Positions 39,888 to 50,891 of a stretch of 64,000 nt of DNA are shown piece by piece. How positions within the stretch are numbered: the first letter of the stretch is position 1; each line of letters opens with the position of its first letter. The stretch is from Kwoniella bestiolae CBS 10118 (lineage: Eukaryota; Basidiomycota; Tremellomycetes; Tremellales; Cryptococcaceae), in assembly GCF_000512585.2 (NCBI RefSeq), contig NC_089247.1, forward strand, positions 496,001-560,000, written 5' to 3'. The notes beneath the pieces are model-generated. The model did not search any database, was not told the origin of the DNA, and was given only the letters and a program-made list of their open reading frames with translations. A program made the position numbers and the translations under genes.

Positions 39888-41347
39888 ATCGAGCTGGATT
39901 CTATCAAGGTATTGTTTGTCCCTTTTTGGTGAGAGGAGTGAAGATGACAATTTGAGGCTTGAAGTAGGTGGAGCGCTACATGAGATGGGATTTATATGAG
40001 TTCGAGTAGCGTAGAGCGAACAATATCCAATCTGTTCGTATAATACATAATAGACGGGGCAGATCAAAGAAGTGCCTTGATCCGTTTTACGGGGAAGAGA
40101 CTATCAGCTGATTTGATCGATCACTAACACTGTATTGTCAGATCTCATCAATAGTCTGTGATAATCTACAGTATTGCACACCAAGAAACACCAATGGCTC
40201 GATTCGGGCAAAGCGCCGGATCACATTTCTTCTCATGATTGAGCATTGGTCGAAAGGATGTCCGCCTCATCCAGAAGGACGATCCCTGTCGATAGCCCCG
40301 CCGGGCATCTACGCCCGTGCCATTACCTCTGGTGGATATGTTTTGAGCTAAGATACACGGGCAAACGGTACATTATATCTCATGCTGAGATTGTCTGCTC
40401 GGACCCTCTGTTTAGAGTGGAAAGTCTAGTGAACAGTCGGCAAAGTTGCACCGCACCTTCCTGTCCGTGTGGCAACGATGACTCGTGCGTTTCAGATATG
40501 GAATTGGAGCTAAAATATCATTTTGTCGTTGTCCTCATGCCTCTGCGTTGCTTTGCGCTAGTCAAAGCGTATTGGGAATCTCGTGTAACACCGGAACAAT
40601 CAAAAGTCACGCATACAATCGATCAAACAAATTATCAAACAAACAAACAATCACAATCAACGCGATCACACCAGCACACAAACAAACAAACGATCAATCA
40701 TCTATTGTACTTACACAAACAAAGCTTGGATACAAACGGACTGCAGTCCCGCGATAGCAGCCAGCGAATATGCATCTGAAAGCGTTCGATGATTGTCATC
40801 CGGTTGAGCAATGTTATTGGAGAGCTCACTCATCAGTCCACTTAAGATGTCAGTCAGAAGACTTTTCCTCATAACGAAGGAGAACCCCTTCCCGGATATT
40901 CTCTCCTGTCATATTCGCCACCGTCATTACTCCCATTCGAGTCTCAATCAACACGTACCGCTTCAATAGTGCGGAATCGATGCTAAACACAGGCTGACGA
41001 TGGATCTCTTGCCGTGTCAGACTTATATCGAGATATAGAACAACGAGAGCGATATGATAAAAACAAAGTAGCATAGGGGACTCCTGGGGTCACGTCGACA
41101 AGTGACAATCCGAAGTAACTCGAGATTCAGGGTGCAGTGTGTGCAGTAGAACGATACGACGCAGTGAGTAGCTACACCCTCTAACGAATCGCCAAAGTAC
41201 ATGCATGTATATCTATATAGAGCTTATCTGACCCCTCACAGACCCTATTGGAACTTTTTGAAATTGAAATGACAGATATAATCGTTCATTGAAAGAAATT
41301 AATTCTGGGCGCACACACGACCTCCAAACATGGTGCTTTCCTTCGAA
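39888..41347. other. Spacer of 1.46 kb between DUF6534 paralogues
   Basis: Promoter of gene A and trailer of gene B. AAAC/CAAA-rich sequence occurs at about 40625-40695. An open stretch at 40246-40779 (+) begins without ATG, has no family similarity and no splice support, so I do not call it. No relic of a third DUF6534 copy was recognised. Confidence 0.4.
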
Positions 41348-43287
41348 CTATCTACCACGAAGCTCCGCGGTATCCGTCAGCCCAGTCTTACTAGCATTAT
41401 CAACATAATCCAACTTATGGCTCTCATCCAAATCACCCTCGGTATGATTGGACCCGTGGGGAGTCTTATCCTCTAGTTCGATCGAGTCATCGTCCATATC
41501 CAGGTCTAAGGGGTCTTTTCGTACGATTCGGTGAGGCGTGTGGGCGTGGGCGTAGGTGGGTCGGTACGACTGGGTGTTGTTGGCGGTAGAAGCTGTGGGA
41601 TCTCCGTTCTGACATGGCGCATGTTAGCTTGGAGCGCCACTGCAACCCGGATATTAGTGTTACTCACTTGAACGTATGTCTCCGTTAGGACGTGCACCAC
41701 AGGTCCGGTCTTGTTTGTCTCGATACGGACACTCGTAATTAGCTTCTCTGAATATATAGTATTACTGCTGGTCGCCTTCCAAGGGGGGCACACTCACCCG
41801 TCCATGTGAGGAAGATTCATTCTTCATCGTTCTCCTCAGAGAATATCGACTGTTCAACGAAGCTAGTAACCCACAGGTATAGAACTTTGATTGAACCCAT
41901 CTACAGATGAACGACAGAGTCAGATACAGCTTTCGGTGTTGAGTGTCTGTACAAGAGAACGAGCAAGAGCTTGACTCACAAGGCAAAGATGTCGAGGTAC
42001 GTCATGGGGAACCCAAAGGTAACGATGAAAAAGTAGATGATCCTGTTCACCCCATTCAAATTAGTATTCTAACAACGGTCCTAAACTGATAGTATATGTC
42101 GGATATACAGTAAAGTAGGAGGTAATTGAGTTTCCACCATAATCCTGTCCAGATACTCAGCATAACACTTGTGAAGACGTGACAAGTTGGGAGTGTAACT
42201 CACCTAATCAACTTTGTGATAGTATCGTCGGTCTCCTTCCATCCTGTCTTACTTTTGAATAGACTCCACATGATCGAAGAGGAGATCATAAGGTCCGCAG
42301 CCAGCGAGCCACATAACCAGAGATACATGAATGCCTTCTTCACATCGGGCTATATGTTGGTTAGCGACCTTGTACAGTAATGTCGAGATTGTAGTGCAAG
42401 TGGGTGGACTTACCGCTGCTTCACCTGCTTGGACTGCTTCTCTGGAAATTGGTAGACCGATTGCTCCGACGATCGATACTAATCTGTTGGTTTTACCATC
42501 CAAATAAACGAATCAGTCAGTGACATAGTCAATGAAACGATACCAAAGCTGAAGGGGAGAAGATGGCCTCGCCGAGGGGACAGAGAAAACTTACAGGCAG
42601 AAGGAGATAGCGCCCACGAGGATTTTGGATCGATTACATAGTTTGTACGCTCTCTCAGTGAAGAATATTTGAGTGGCCACGGAGGGGATGATATCGATTA
42701 TACTCATGTATACCAGGACTGTACCAGTGATTAGCTGTTGATCTCATTGCAAGAAGGAGCACCGACTCACGATTCAACGAAGCGAAGGGAGCATAAGAGC
42801 CGAAATGATAGACGAACAATCTAAACATCAGGACGATGATGAAGATGGTAGCCAGGAACCCTGACAGGGTGGTGATTATCTATGAGACGGCGGTCAGTAC
42901 CTTGATATTCTACCTCATATGCGGAAGGAAGGGGTTATCTCGAATACCCAATTGAAAGGACAGACTAAGTGACGGGAGTATCACATACGACAATTGATTT
43001 ATTGAACATCCTATCACCCTTTGAAAACGTCCAATAATTGATTAGTTGAACAATCATAACTCCACATAGCAACGTGTCTGTGCCGGCTCTTCGAGCATTG
43101 GATGTAGAAAATCAGCTTATAGCCCCATGTACTCATACGTATGTATCTGTTCTGATAGTTTATGTCTTTTGGATAGCGCAAGATAAACTCACGCTATGAT
43201 GAAAGTACCCAGGTTGAGATTATGATTATAATCCACCGACTCCTTCGCAGCTTGTTCGAGAGCTTCAGCGGGTGTCATCGAGCTCAT
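41348..43287 (-). CDS. DUF6534-type multi-pass membrane protein B
   Basis: Tandem paralogue of gene A. Start MSSMTPAEALEQAAKESVDY, then NHNLNLGTFIIA. Next exon GTDTLLCGVMIVQLINYWTF, SKGDRMFNKSIV. Later: ITTLSGFLATIFIIVLMFRL, YMSIIDIIPSVATQIFFTER, AYKLCNRSKILVGAISF, KKAFMYLWLCGSLAADLMIS, NRIIYFFIVTFGFPMTYLDI, then QSKFYTCGLLASLNSRYSLR. The cytosolic tail is DPLDLDMDDDSIELEDKTPH and SHKLDYVDNASKTGLTDTAE, ending LRGR. Sequence and intron positions follow gene A closely, with a slightly longer N-terminus. About 400 residues and seven probable helices. Function unknown. Confidence 0.82.
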
Positions 43288-44058
43288 CTTGATCTCGTTT
43301 TTTGTCGGGCTAGGTGCTGGCGAGGGGTATGCAACGATCGAAAGTATGTAGTCAAGTTGGATTATAGGTCTAGCAGGAAGTTTAGCTTGATTATGAAAGA
43401 AAGAGAATCGTGTTTAGGCTGTCGATAGGGATGCAAACTCGATGTCAATGTCAAGGTATTTATATATACAGGACTAAAAAGGGAACATCACTAAACCCCT
43501 TCTGTGATCCGGTTTTTGGAAAAGGGTCTAACGATCAGTTGATTGGTATCTGATGTGTGATGGCTGAGGTCCGACACCTGATGTTCTCGGACCTGATCTT
43601 CTTCTTCTTCTCCTTTCGAGCTTGGCGGCTGCCTTCCTCTCAGACAAGTGACTAGGAAAGATTAAGACCGAAGACTTGGGATTTGGTCCGGTCTGGGCAA
43701 TGCAGGGCACACCAATCAGCGCCAATCACCAGAATTTAGCGGCCTTTCCGTGATTGACAGGTGAAGTGAATGAAAGGACTGCCTTGCCGGACGAGGGCTT
43801 GATGGTTCTTGTCGGTATCCATGTTTATGCTGATGAACCGAGCGTGAAGGAAGTGTGGGAATGATGGTTGCTCTATACTTCAGGCTATATATATCTCATC
43901 TTGATACCATCTCGTTCGCTCCGAGCTGCTGTAGAAGGGCAATTGCTGCCGAGAAGGAGGCGGGGACAAGCAGTAAGAGCAGTAGACCACCAGAGTAGCA
44001 CGACTACGAGGCAGGGAGTAATTCCATAGTAGATGATGAGCAAATGAAGTGATGGTAC
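43288..44058. other. Intergenic upstream of DUF6534 gene B
   Basis: 771 nt with the gene B promoter. A TCTTCTTCTTCTTCTCC pyrimidine run is at about 43596-43612. No gene supported. Confidence 0.4.
43459..43468 (-). promoter_or_regulatory. TATA-like element of DUF6534 gene B
   Basis: On the minus strand TGTATATATAAATACC lies about 175 nt upstream of the ATG at 43287. Consistent with a core promoter. Confidence 0.4.
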
Positions 44059-44505
44059 CTATCGGCTAAATCCACGGCGTTTTTCGTTTTTGTCTATGAT
44101 GATGATGGGCTCGTGCGTTTCATCTCGTCTCACGGATATACTGTATGTACCTGAAACTAGGATACCAACTCCTTCGTTTTCTTCGCTTTCTTTTATTTGA
44201 TCCTTTCTCTCGCTTGATCCTGTCCACTTATTCAGAAGCTGGATGAACAGAAGTCGAGCCGATAACTCGATGCTTGGATACTCTTTCAAACTGTATTCAC
44301 TTCTGATGTCAGCCACTCCACTCGCGTCCGAACCGAGAATCCTGGTCCTGGTAATGGTGATGGTCGTCAAGCCTTGACAAAGTGGTCTATTTGAGTCCGT
44401 CGGAGTTGGAGTCAGCCGGGAAAGACGATACAACATCGATACGGCCGTACTGTACTTGAACATCATATCATGGAATGTTCTGTCGATCTTATGTTGCGCT
44501 TCCAT
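44059..44505 (-). CDS. Doubtful single-exon ORF, unknown
   Basis: An uninterrupted frame of 148 residues starting MEAQHKIDRTFHDMMFKYST and ending DKNEKRRGFSR. It has a Lys/Glu-rich segment (SERKDQIKESEENEG) that looks protein-like. I recognise no domain. A CTGAC...AAATAG motif at about 44390-44410 could be an acceptor, so this may be the last exon of a spliced gene whose upstream part I cannot see, or non-coding. It sits between DUF6534 gene B and the aldehyde dehydrogenase, on the same strand. Confidence 0.25.
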   Translation of the reverse strand: MEAQHKIDRTFHDMMFKYSTAVSMLYRLSRLTPTPTDSNRPLCQGLTTITITRTRILGSDASGVADIRSEYSLKEYPSIELSARLLFIQLLNKWTGSSERKDQIKESEENEGVGILVSGTYSISVRRDETHEPIIIIDKNEKRRGFSR

Positions 44506-44702
44506 CAGCTGTTCTATCAGATGTCACGTTCCTTCCGGTACATCTATTACATTCCGTCCGTATTTACCAGATATCGCAACAAGTTGATAACGACGCACGT
44601 TCCTATCCCCCTATTCTAGACCCTCCACCGACCACTAGATGCTATCAAGATCGCCACCGTCTTGGAGAGTCATCTTTCTGCCTAATGACCTACGTTCGCA
44701 CC

Positions 44703-47027
44703 CTACAATCCCTTATAAAGCAAGTCCAACGGTAACATCCCCTCCTTAACAAATCTAACATTCTTCGTCTGCGTAAAACTCTCCACCGCACCCTGACCAT
44801 TGAACCGTCCATACCCACTATCCTTCCACCCCCCATGCGGGAGATTATGCTGATCGTGCACCGTCATTCCGTTGACATGTACCGCCCCGCTCTCCAGGTC
44901 TGTGGCTATCTCCAGAGCTTCCCGATAGTCGTTTGTGAAGATTGATGAAGTTAGGCCGGTAGAGTGCGAGTTGGCATGTTGGATTATGCTCGAGGTGGAG
45001 GGGAGGCGGTGTAGCGATAGGAGGGGGGAGAATGATTCTTCTTTGAGTAATTTGGAGGTGGGGGGGAGGGACGAGAGGATGGTAGGTGGGAAGGAAGTTG
45101 ATGTTGGGGTGGACGAGGAGGAAGAGGCGGAATAGAGGATTTTGGCGCCCTATATGCGTTCACATGAGCCTAATCATACCTTTCAAACAAATACTGAAAC
45201 GAGAGCACATTCGCGTCGGGCATGAGAAGGAAGCACACTCACCTGCTTCACCGCGTCATCGTACAATGCCTTCGCACCATCCCCAGAACGGTGTCTGACC
45301 ATCTCCATTCCCTCTCCCCATTGAGCCTTTTCAGCGGTCTCCTTCAACACCTTTTCGAACTCCTCCGCTATATCCGAATGTACCAGGACTTGTTCGGTGG
45401 ACATGCAGACTTGACCGGAGTTGAGGAACGCCCCGAAGAGGATCTACCGCAGTCAAATGAGTCGCGCATCACAGAGATAGGATATGAGATAGATACTCAC
45501 GTTGTTAGCTGCCAATTTGAGATCCGCACTAGGTAATACTATAGCTACTGATTTACCTCCCAACTCCATTAAGGATGGCCTATGAACATCATCTTCATCA
45601 GCTCCTGTACATCTGCCTTCATTGAGCAGATTGATAACTCACTTGAGGTACTCTCCGCATTTCGCAGCTAAGATCTTACCAAGCTTGACCGATCCAGTGA
45701 AATTGACCATCTGGAATCAGGCATCGATGAATCTGTGAGCTTCTTATGAGACGTCAGTAGGAATGGTATAGCTTACCCTAACATCGCTATGCGCGATTAT
45801 CTGCTCTACCCTCTCTCCCACATCTTTCTCAGAAAAGTTCAAGACCTGCAATGCCTCCTTGGGTAGACCGGCTTCTTGGAACAAAGGGCCGAGGAGTTGG
45901 AAGAACTGAGGTAGGAGGGGTGATGCTGCGGGGTTGAGAGAATGATTAGACATTGCATTCCTAGCGAGTAACATTAAGGGTCGTGTTAAAGGCGATGTTA
46001 AAGGTGATGGAGACCACTTACCTCGAAGAAGGACGGTATTACCACATGCCAGCGGATAAGCTGTTCATCCAAATTACATTAGCCAGGTCACCCGTGCTGG
46101 AATTACACAGCCACAACATGGAGATAAGGACACAGACATACCTATGCTCCTCAACGCCAGTGTCAAAGGATAGTTGAACGCTGGTATACTCAGTACAGGA
46201 CCGTACGGCTGTCTGAGTACCATTGAGAAGCTCCCATCGACCGTTTGAGGTATCGACCCCTAACACATAAATCTCCTACTCAGCTCTTTAATCAAACACT
46301 TCAGACCGATAGAGAAGGGTATTGTTCACCTCAACTGATATCGCTCTGAAACAGATAAGATAGACAAGATCAGAACGCATCAACACCGCGCAAAAGCACA
46401 AAGATTCGCAGACTCACGTATTAGCCGCTCCATCCAACAGGTGTAGAGCCGATTTTTGATCTTGAGCCATCACAAGATCTGAGAAGATCGTGTCGGATAG
46501 TAATGCTTCGGATAGGAGGTTGGAACGATCTCTGATAAGTTTACCGACCTACAACGAAGGGTATATCAGTCAAGTTAGTATAGTAGCAAGGAAGATGCAC
46601 CTTGAAGGTTATAACCCACATTCTGCAGGATGCCTTTCCTCTCCCACCCATTTACGTTCCTCCAATCTTGGAAAGCTAATTTAGACGAATTGATAGCTTG
46701 ATCACTGGTGTGGATCAATTATATTGTATTATCAGTTAAATAATTTACCATTGCTCAGAACAGAGATAACAGAGATTGACGACGGGCAATGCAATCAAGA
46801 AAGTCAACTCACACTTCCTCCTTTCCCGCTACGACCACCTCACAAGTCTCTTCCCCCGTCTTGGAATGCTTATGAACGACCGTCCTTCCCGTAGACGATT
46901 TGAGCGATTCTCCGTTGATCCATAGTGGGACTACCGCGCGCCCGCTTTGAGGAGCAAGGTCGGAAGTGAGTCGCCGTGTCTGAAGGACAAGGCGGAGACT
47001 GCGTCGAGAGGTGAGGGCCGAGAACAT
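44703..47027 (-). CDS. NAD(P)-dependent aldehyde dehydrogenase, probably mitochondrial
   Basis: Oxidises an aldehyde to the acid. The N-terminus MFSALTSRRSLRLVLQTRRL is Arg/Ser/Leu-rich without acids, like a mitochondrial presequence. Then LWINGESLKSSTGRTV, the nucleotide-binding part, and PLFQEAGLPKEALQVLNF. Catalytic Glu lies in SLMELGGKSVAIVLP; catalytic Cys in LFGAFLNSGQVCMSTEQVLV. The end has NGMTVHDQHNLPHGGWKDSG and YGRFNGQGAVESFTQTKNV. The SGQVCMSTE and HGG-KDSGYGRFNG forms resemble the vanillin/salicylaldehyde dehydrogenase branch of ALDHs. Substrate not determinable. About 490 residues, ten or more exons. Divergent from an SDR gene. Confidence 0.9.
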
Positions 47028-47677
47028 CCTTCTCTATTTTGGGATGAGATGGAGGGACGAAGCGTTAGTCACCTAAAGGAGACTAATGACATGTCATCGT
47101 ACAGTGGTATTTCACTTTGAATATCATATGCATGGAATCGGCTAATCTGTTATTTCCACCATTACCTCCCATCCCGTTAACGTGATTGATCGTGCCTTAC
47201 ATCTCGATGTCACCTAAGCCCGTCTCACTATACTGCAGGAATGTATCCTCTGCACTCGAAGTACATCTCATAGAACGACAGTATGAGAGTCGACACTGTG
47301 CTGTGCATGGACTGTATGAGAAAGAAGTACTGTAATGGCGAGATGTCATGCATACTTGTACATTTACCACCAGTATCAGTGAGAAGTTCACGTTCTACAG
47401 CGATGTATGACCTCCACCTCGGGGATGACAATGTTGATGATCGTCCTTGTCCTTGCCGTCTCTGTCAATGTTATCGGCAACATCATTTAAATATACATGG
47501 CAGAGCCTGAAAGGAAGTGATAGCGCTCACAGTACCATCCCATCTCAATTGATCACCTCCAACGTTCCAAGCTGTACACTCGGTCCCCGATCTCAAAGTA
47601 TATATACCAGGATTGATTCGTATCACCGAGTACTCTGCCCCGTTCACGATACATCCAGCCAAATCGATCTATCGACA
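47028..47677. promoter_or_regulatory. Divergent promoter ALDH / SDR
   Basis: 650 nt between the two redox-enzyme starts. AGTATATATACC at about 47597-47608 lies some 75 nt before the SDR ATG. No gene seen here; small open frames on both strands overlap and look incidental. Confidence 0.45.
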
Positions 47678-49206
47678 ATGACCCTCTGGACATTCATAGG
47701 AAGACAATGGACCTCCCTCCCACCCGCACCTAATGGGGACTATCTGAAGGGTAAAGTAGTATTGATGACAGGTGCTAATTCAGGTATGTCCCCTTCCCCT
47801 CTACCCACGCGAGAAGACCTGGCTGATGCCCTCGGTGATGAGTGTAGGTATAGGCTTAGAATCACTGAAGCATTTCGCTGGAGCCTCTCCAGAAAGGTTG
47901 ATACTCTGCGTACGATCCGTCGAACCCACAGAAAAGATCGTATTGGAATTACAATCCCTCCATGAGAACCTAAAAGTAGAGGTTGTATATCTGGATCTGT
48001 GTGATCTCAATACTATTAGGAGTTTACCCGAGGAATTGGGGAAGAGGGGCGTAGAGAGGATTGATGTGGTTATTAACAATGCTGGGTGAGTGTGATCATT
48101 CATGGACGTCTCGTTCTGCATCCTTCTTTCCTTTGCTGACTTGTGTGAAAACGCAGGATCAATCCTGGGAATGCAGTCAAAGATCCCGATTTTACGAAAG
48201 ATGGGTATGAACGAACGTGAGTCTTGAGTCTGATCGATGAGTCATCCTCTATCCTCATCAACGTAAGATCGTTGTTTTTCTTGCAAAGTGACATTTTTTC
48301 TTTCAAAGTGATAAACTGATCACCCACGATATGTAATCAGATTCCAATCCAACGTCCTCTCCCCACTTTTCACCTCCCTAACCCTCCTCCCACTCTTAAG
48401 CAACTCCCCTAAACCCAAGATCCTCTTTCTCGGCTCAGGGCTGCACACCTCAGCTGAGACTGATCTTATTGAGCGTGGTCTCTTGGAGGGGGAGAGTATA
48501 GTAGCGGTGTTTAACGATAGGACGGGGCAGGGGTTTGATAATAGGCAGATTTACGGGGAGTCGAAGGTGAGCCTGAGCTGCTGTCCATATCATCCATCGA
48601 CCCCACTGTACAATTCAATGTATAGTCATAAGTAATGCGGCTCTCACAAGTGTGATGTCGCACAAAGCTAATTCCATCCCACACCACAGCTACTCCTCCA
48701 AATGCTTACTCGTTCGCTCATCCCCTCCCTACCCAATATCAACATCATAACCGTCTCCCCCGGACTGGCACGTACCAACCTCGGGAGGGATTTCAACTTT
48801 TCCCCCGGATTCGTGATTTTCGGGGCACCCTTCCTGCTGCTTAATGCCAGGAGCGCAGAGAAGGGGGCGAGGAACGTTAGTTCTGCTGTGGCGTTGGCGG
48901 AACAGAGCTATGATGTGAGTGAACTGGTATCCGGTATCTGGTGGTGTTGTGAGATCATACAAAATGGGGACGGCGAGAACGTTCAGGGGGGGAGACAGAG
49001 GGTGAGGTGGATAGCACAAAGCGATGGCTAGCTGACATGTAATGTCTTACCCCTCATAGTACTGGGCTGAATGCGGGCCATCGTACTCTGAGAGTAGCTG
49101 GTTATCCTCTGGGAATGGTATCAAGGCTTGTAAAGCGTTTTATAAGGAGATGATTGAGGAGGTGGAGAAGATAAGTCCTGGGCTAACTAAGGAGCTGGTT
49201 GTATGA
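47678..49206 (+). CDS. Short-chain dehydrogenase/reductase
   Basis: Rossmann-fold NAD(P) oxidoreductase resembling retinol-dehydrogenase/WWOX-type SDRs. Exon 1 encodes MTLWTFIGRQWTSLPPAPNG and KGKVVLMTGANSG; the intron falls inside the TGxxxGIG cofactor motif, which exon 2 completes (IGLESLKHF). Then LDLCDLNTIRSLPEEL, DVVINNAG and FQSNVLSPLFTSLTLLPLL. Catalytic Ser sits near ILFLGSGLHTSAE and the YxxxK pair in IYGESKLLLQML. NIITVSPGLARTNLGRDF and a C-terminal segment ending SPGLTKELVV follow. About 330 residues in six exons. Divergent from the aldehyde dehydrogenase gene, so the pair may serve sequential alcohol/aldehyde steps. Confidence 0.9.
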
Positions 49207-50891
49207 TATGTACAATATGTCTGTATTATCTGATAAAATTGACGGTCATGATTTTATGTGTATTCATGTGAAGAAAATGATAAGGTGTACCGCAATGAGA
49301 GGGAGTTGCATACGATAATAGCATTAAGATGGAATTTATGTATACAAGACAAGGAAGACGACGATACAGCGATGACCTATTTCCAGCAATCCAAGATAGT
49401 CAGCTTCCCATCCAATTCTCTTTGAGTCGAGCGGCGACATTGTGGGCAATAGATGCGAACAGTACATATTCAGAATTTTCAGTGTGTATTATTTTGTATA
49501 CCTCTTGGGTGGAAGCATTACTTTCCACGTAGGTGGGTTGAAGATAATTTGTTCATCTTTGTATGTACTGTCGGGTTTGCGTCGCTTGGACAGTGTAGAG
49601 GAGGGGATGGAATGATACTCACCTGTTGAAGATGTACAATCAGCACATACAATGTATCAATCAAGATGAACATGCAGAGAGAAGAAAGCAAGAATCGAAT
49701 GAGAATGACTTGTTTCTGTTTCGATAAATTTGGTCGAATTGACTTGACTTTCGAGTATGATATTTACCTATTTGATCCTCCCATTTGACTATATGGGAGA
49801 TTACGCTACGCGTACCCCACAGTTCCGTACGCTCATTCGCTTTTTTTTTTGTTCATTTGGCTGGTCTGACGCGACGTCCTGCCAGGGTATAGGGTATAGG
49901 GTAGCTGGGGGCAAATTAAGCAATTTAGCATATCATCTGGCACATCCATAGTGTAGCTACAGCTCACCTCTGCAGCTGCTCGTGGTATACAGATAGGTAG
50001 ATACTGTAGGTGCAGAGAGAGAGAGAGAGATCTATTGTTATTGTTATTGTTATTGTTATTGTTATTGTTATTGTTATTATTTGCATTCCAATCTCAACTG
50101 CCCACAAAACACGGATATAACGACGGAACGAAAGTCAAGAACAGCGAGTGAGACATTTCTAGAACGGGACAACGGACAACGTTTGACGGTCATATCGGCA
50201 TTCTCCATTATTCGTACAGCGGTCCAGATCAATTGTATTCAGTAGAAAGGAGGGATTATAGGAGATACTCTACCGCAAGACCAGACCGAATAGCAAGAGG
50301 TAGTCGTTAAAATCAGCTGATTCCATCTCGAATCTGAGCTTGGACCATCCTACCGCTATACCATACTATACGCGCATATACCACCACCCCTACCACCCTA
50401 CCAAAAGACAAAGGACGTTGGACGAGAGTCAACCTCTACACGCTCACTTTGATCTGGACTCACGTCTTGTTAGTTGGGGGATCAACGCGTCAAGTACGAT
50501 TGCTTGTTTAGAATAGTACGAGGAGTGTGATCGATGGAATTAGAATAGACGGATTATCACAACTGCCATCACACTACCAACTACGCGACAAAGACGACAA
50601 GACACGACTTGTTCCATCAAGATCAGAAGCTTTGACTTTTATTTTGCTTGGTCATCTGTCGATTGTTGGTTCTCATTCCCACTCTCACTCTCACTCAAAG
50701 AAACAGGCAAAGGAACCCCTCCCACCCCCATCATACCGCATCGCCTTTGATAACTTGATTCAATTCATTCACATTCACACCCACACATATCCAACAATCA
50801 TCATCATCATCATCATACTCATACCCCCCAGACCAATGACAAACATCTCTGGGTAAATCAAAACACGTTCAACCTACTTGGAACAGATACA
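49207..50891. other. Intergenic, 1.69 kb, promoter/leader of the LIM-RhoGAP gene
   Basis: No gene supported. It contains several simple repeats: GGGTATA x2.5 at about 49884-49902, (GA)n at 50014-50030, (TATTGT)n at 50033-50081, CACTCT-type units at about 50680-50697 and (ATC)n near 50798-50816. A minus-strand ATG at 49673 followed by 17 codons and a GTGAGT donor was considered but no convincing continuation was found. Confidence 0.45.
50033..50081. repeat. TATTGT hexanucleotide microsatellite
   Basis: Seven perfect TATTGT units (50033-50074) and a degenerate last one, directly preceded by a GA dinucleotide run (50014-50030). It lies about 810 nt upstream of the LIM-RhoGAP start. Confidence 0.95.

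Noticed and set aside
40246..40779. 177-codon + strand frame between the DUF6534 genes
   Set aside because: No ATG near its start, ends in translated CAAA repeats (NKQTN runs), no family similarity.
49388..49673. Possible spliced minus-strand micro-gene starting MFILIDTLYVLIVHLQQ with GTGAGT donor
   Set aside because: The only plausible acceptor leads to a Ser-rich run without similarity; could be a non-coding spliced RNA but I cannot support it.
49884..49902. GGGTATA repeats read as an interstitial telomere tract
   Set aside because: Only about two and a half units, not the TTAGGG-type repeat expected in such fungi; a chance short tandem repeat is more likely.
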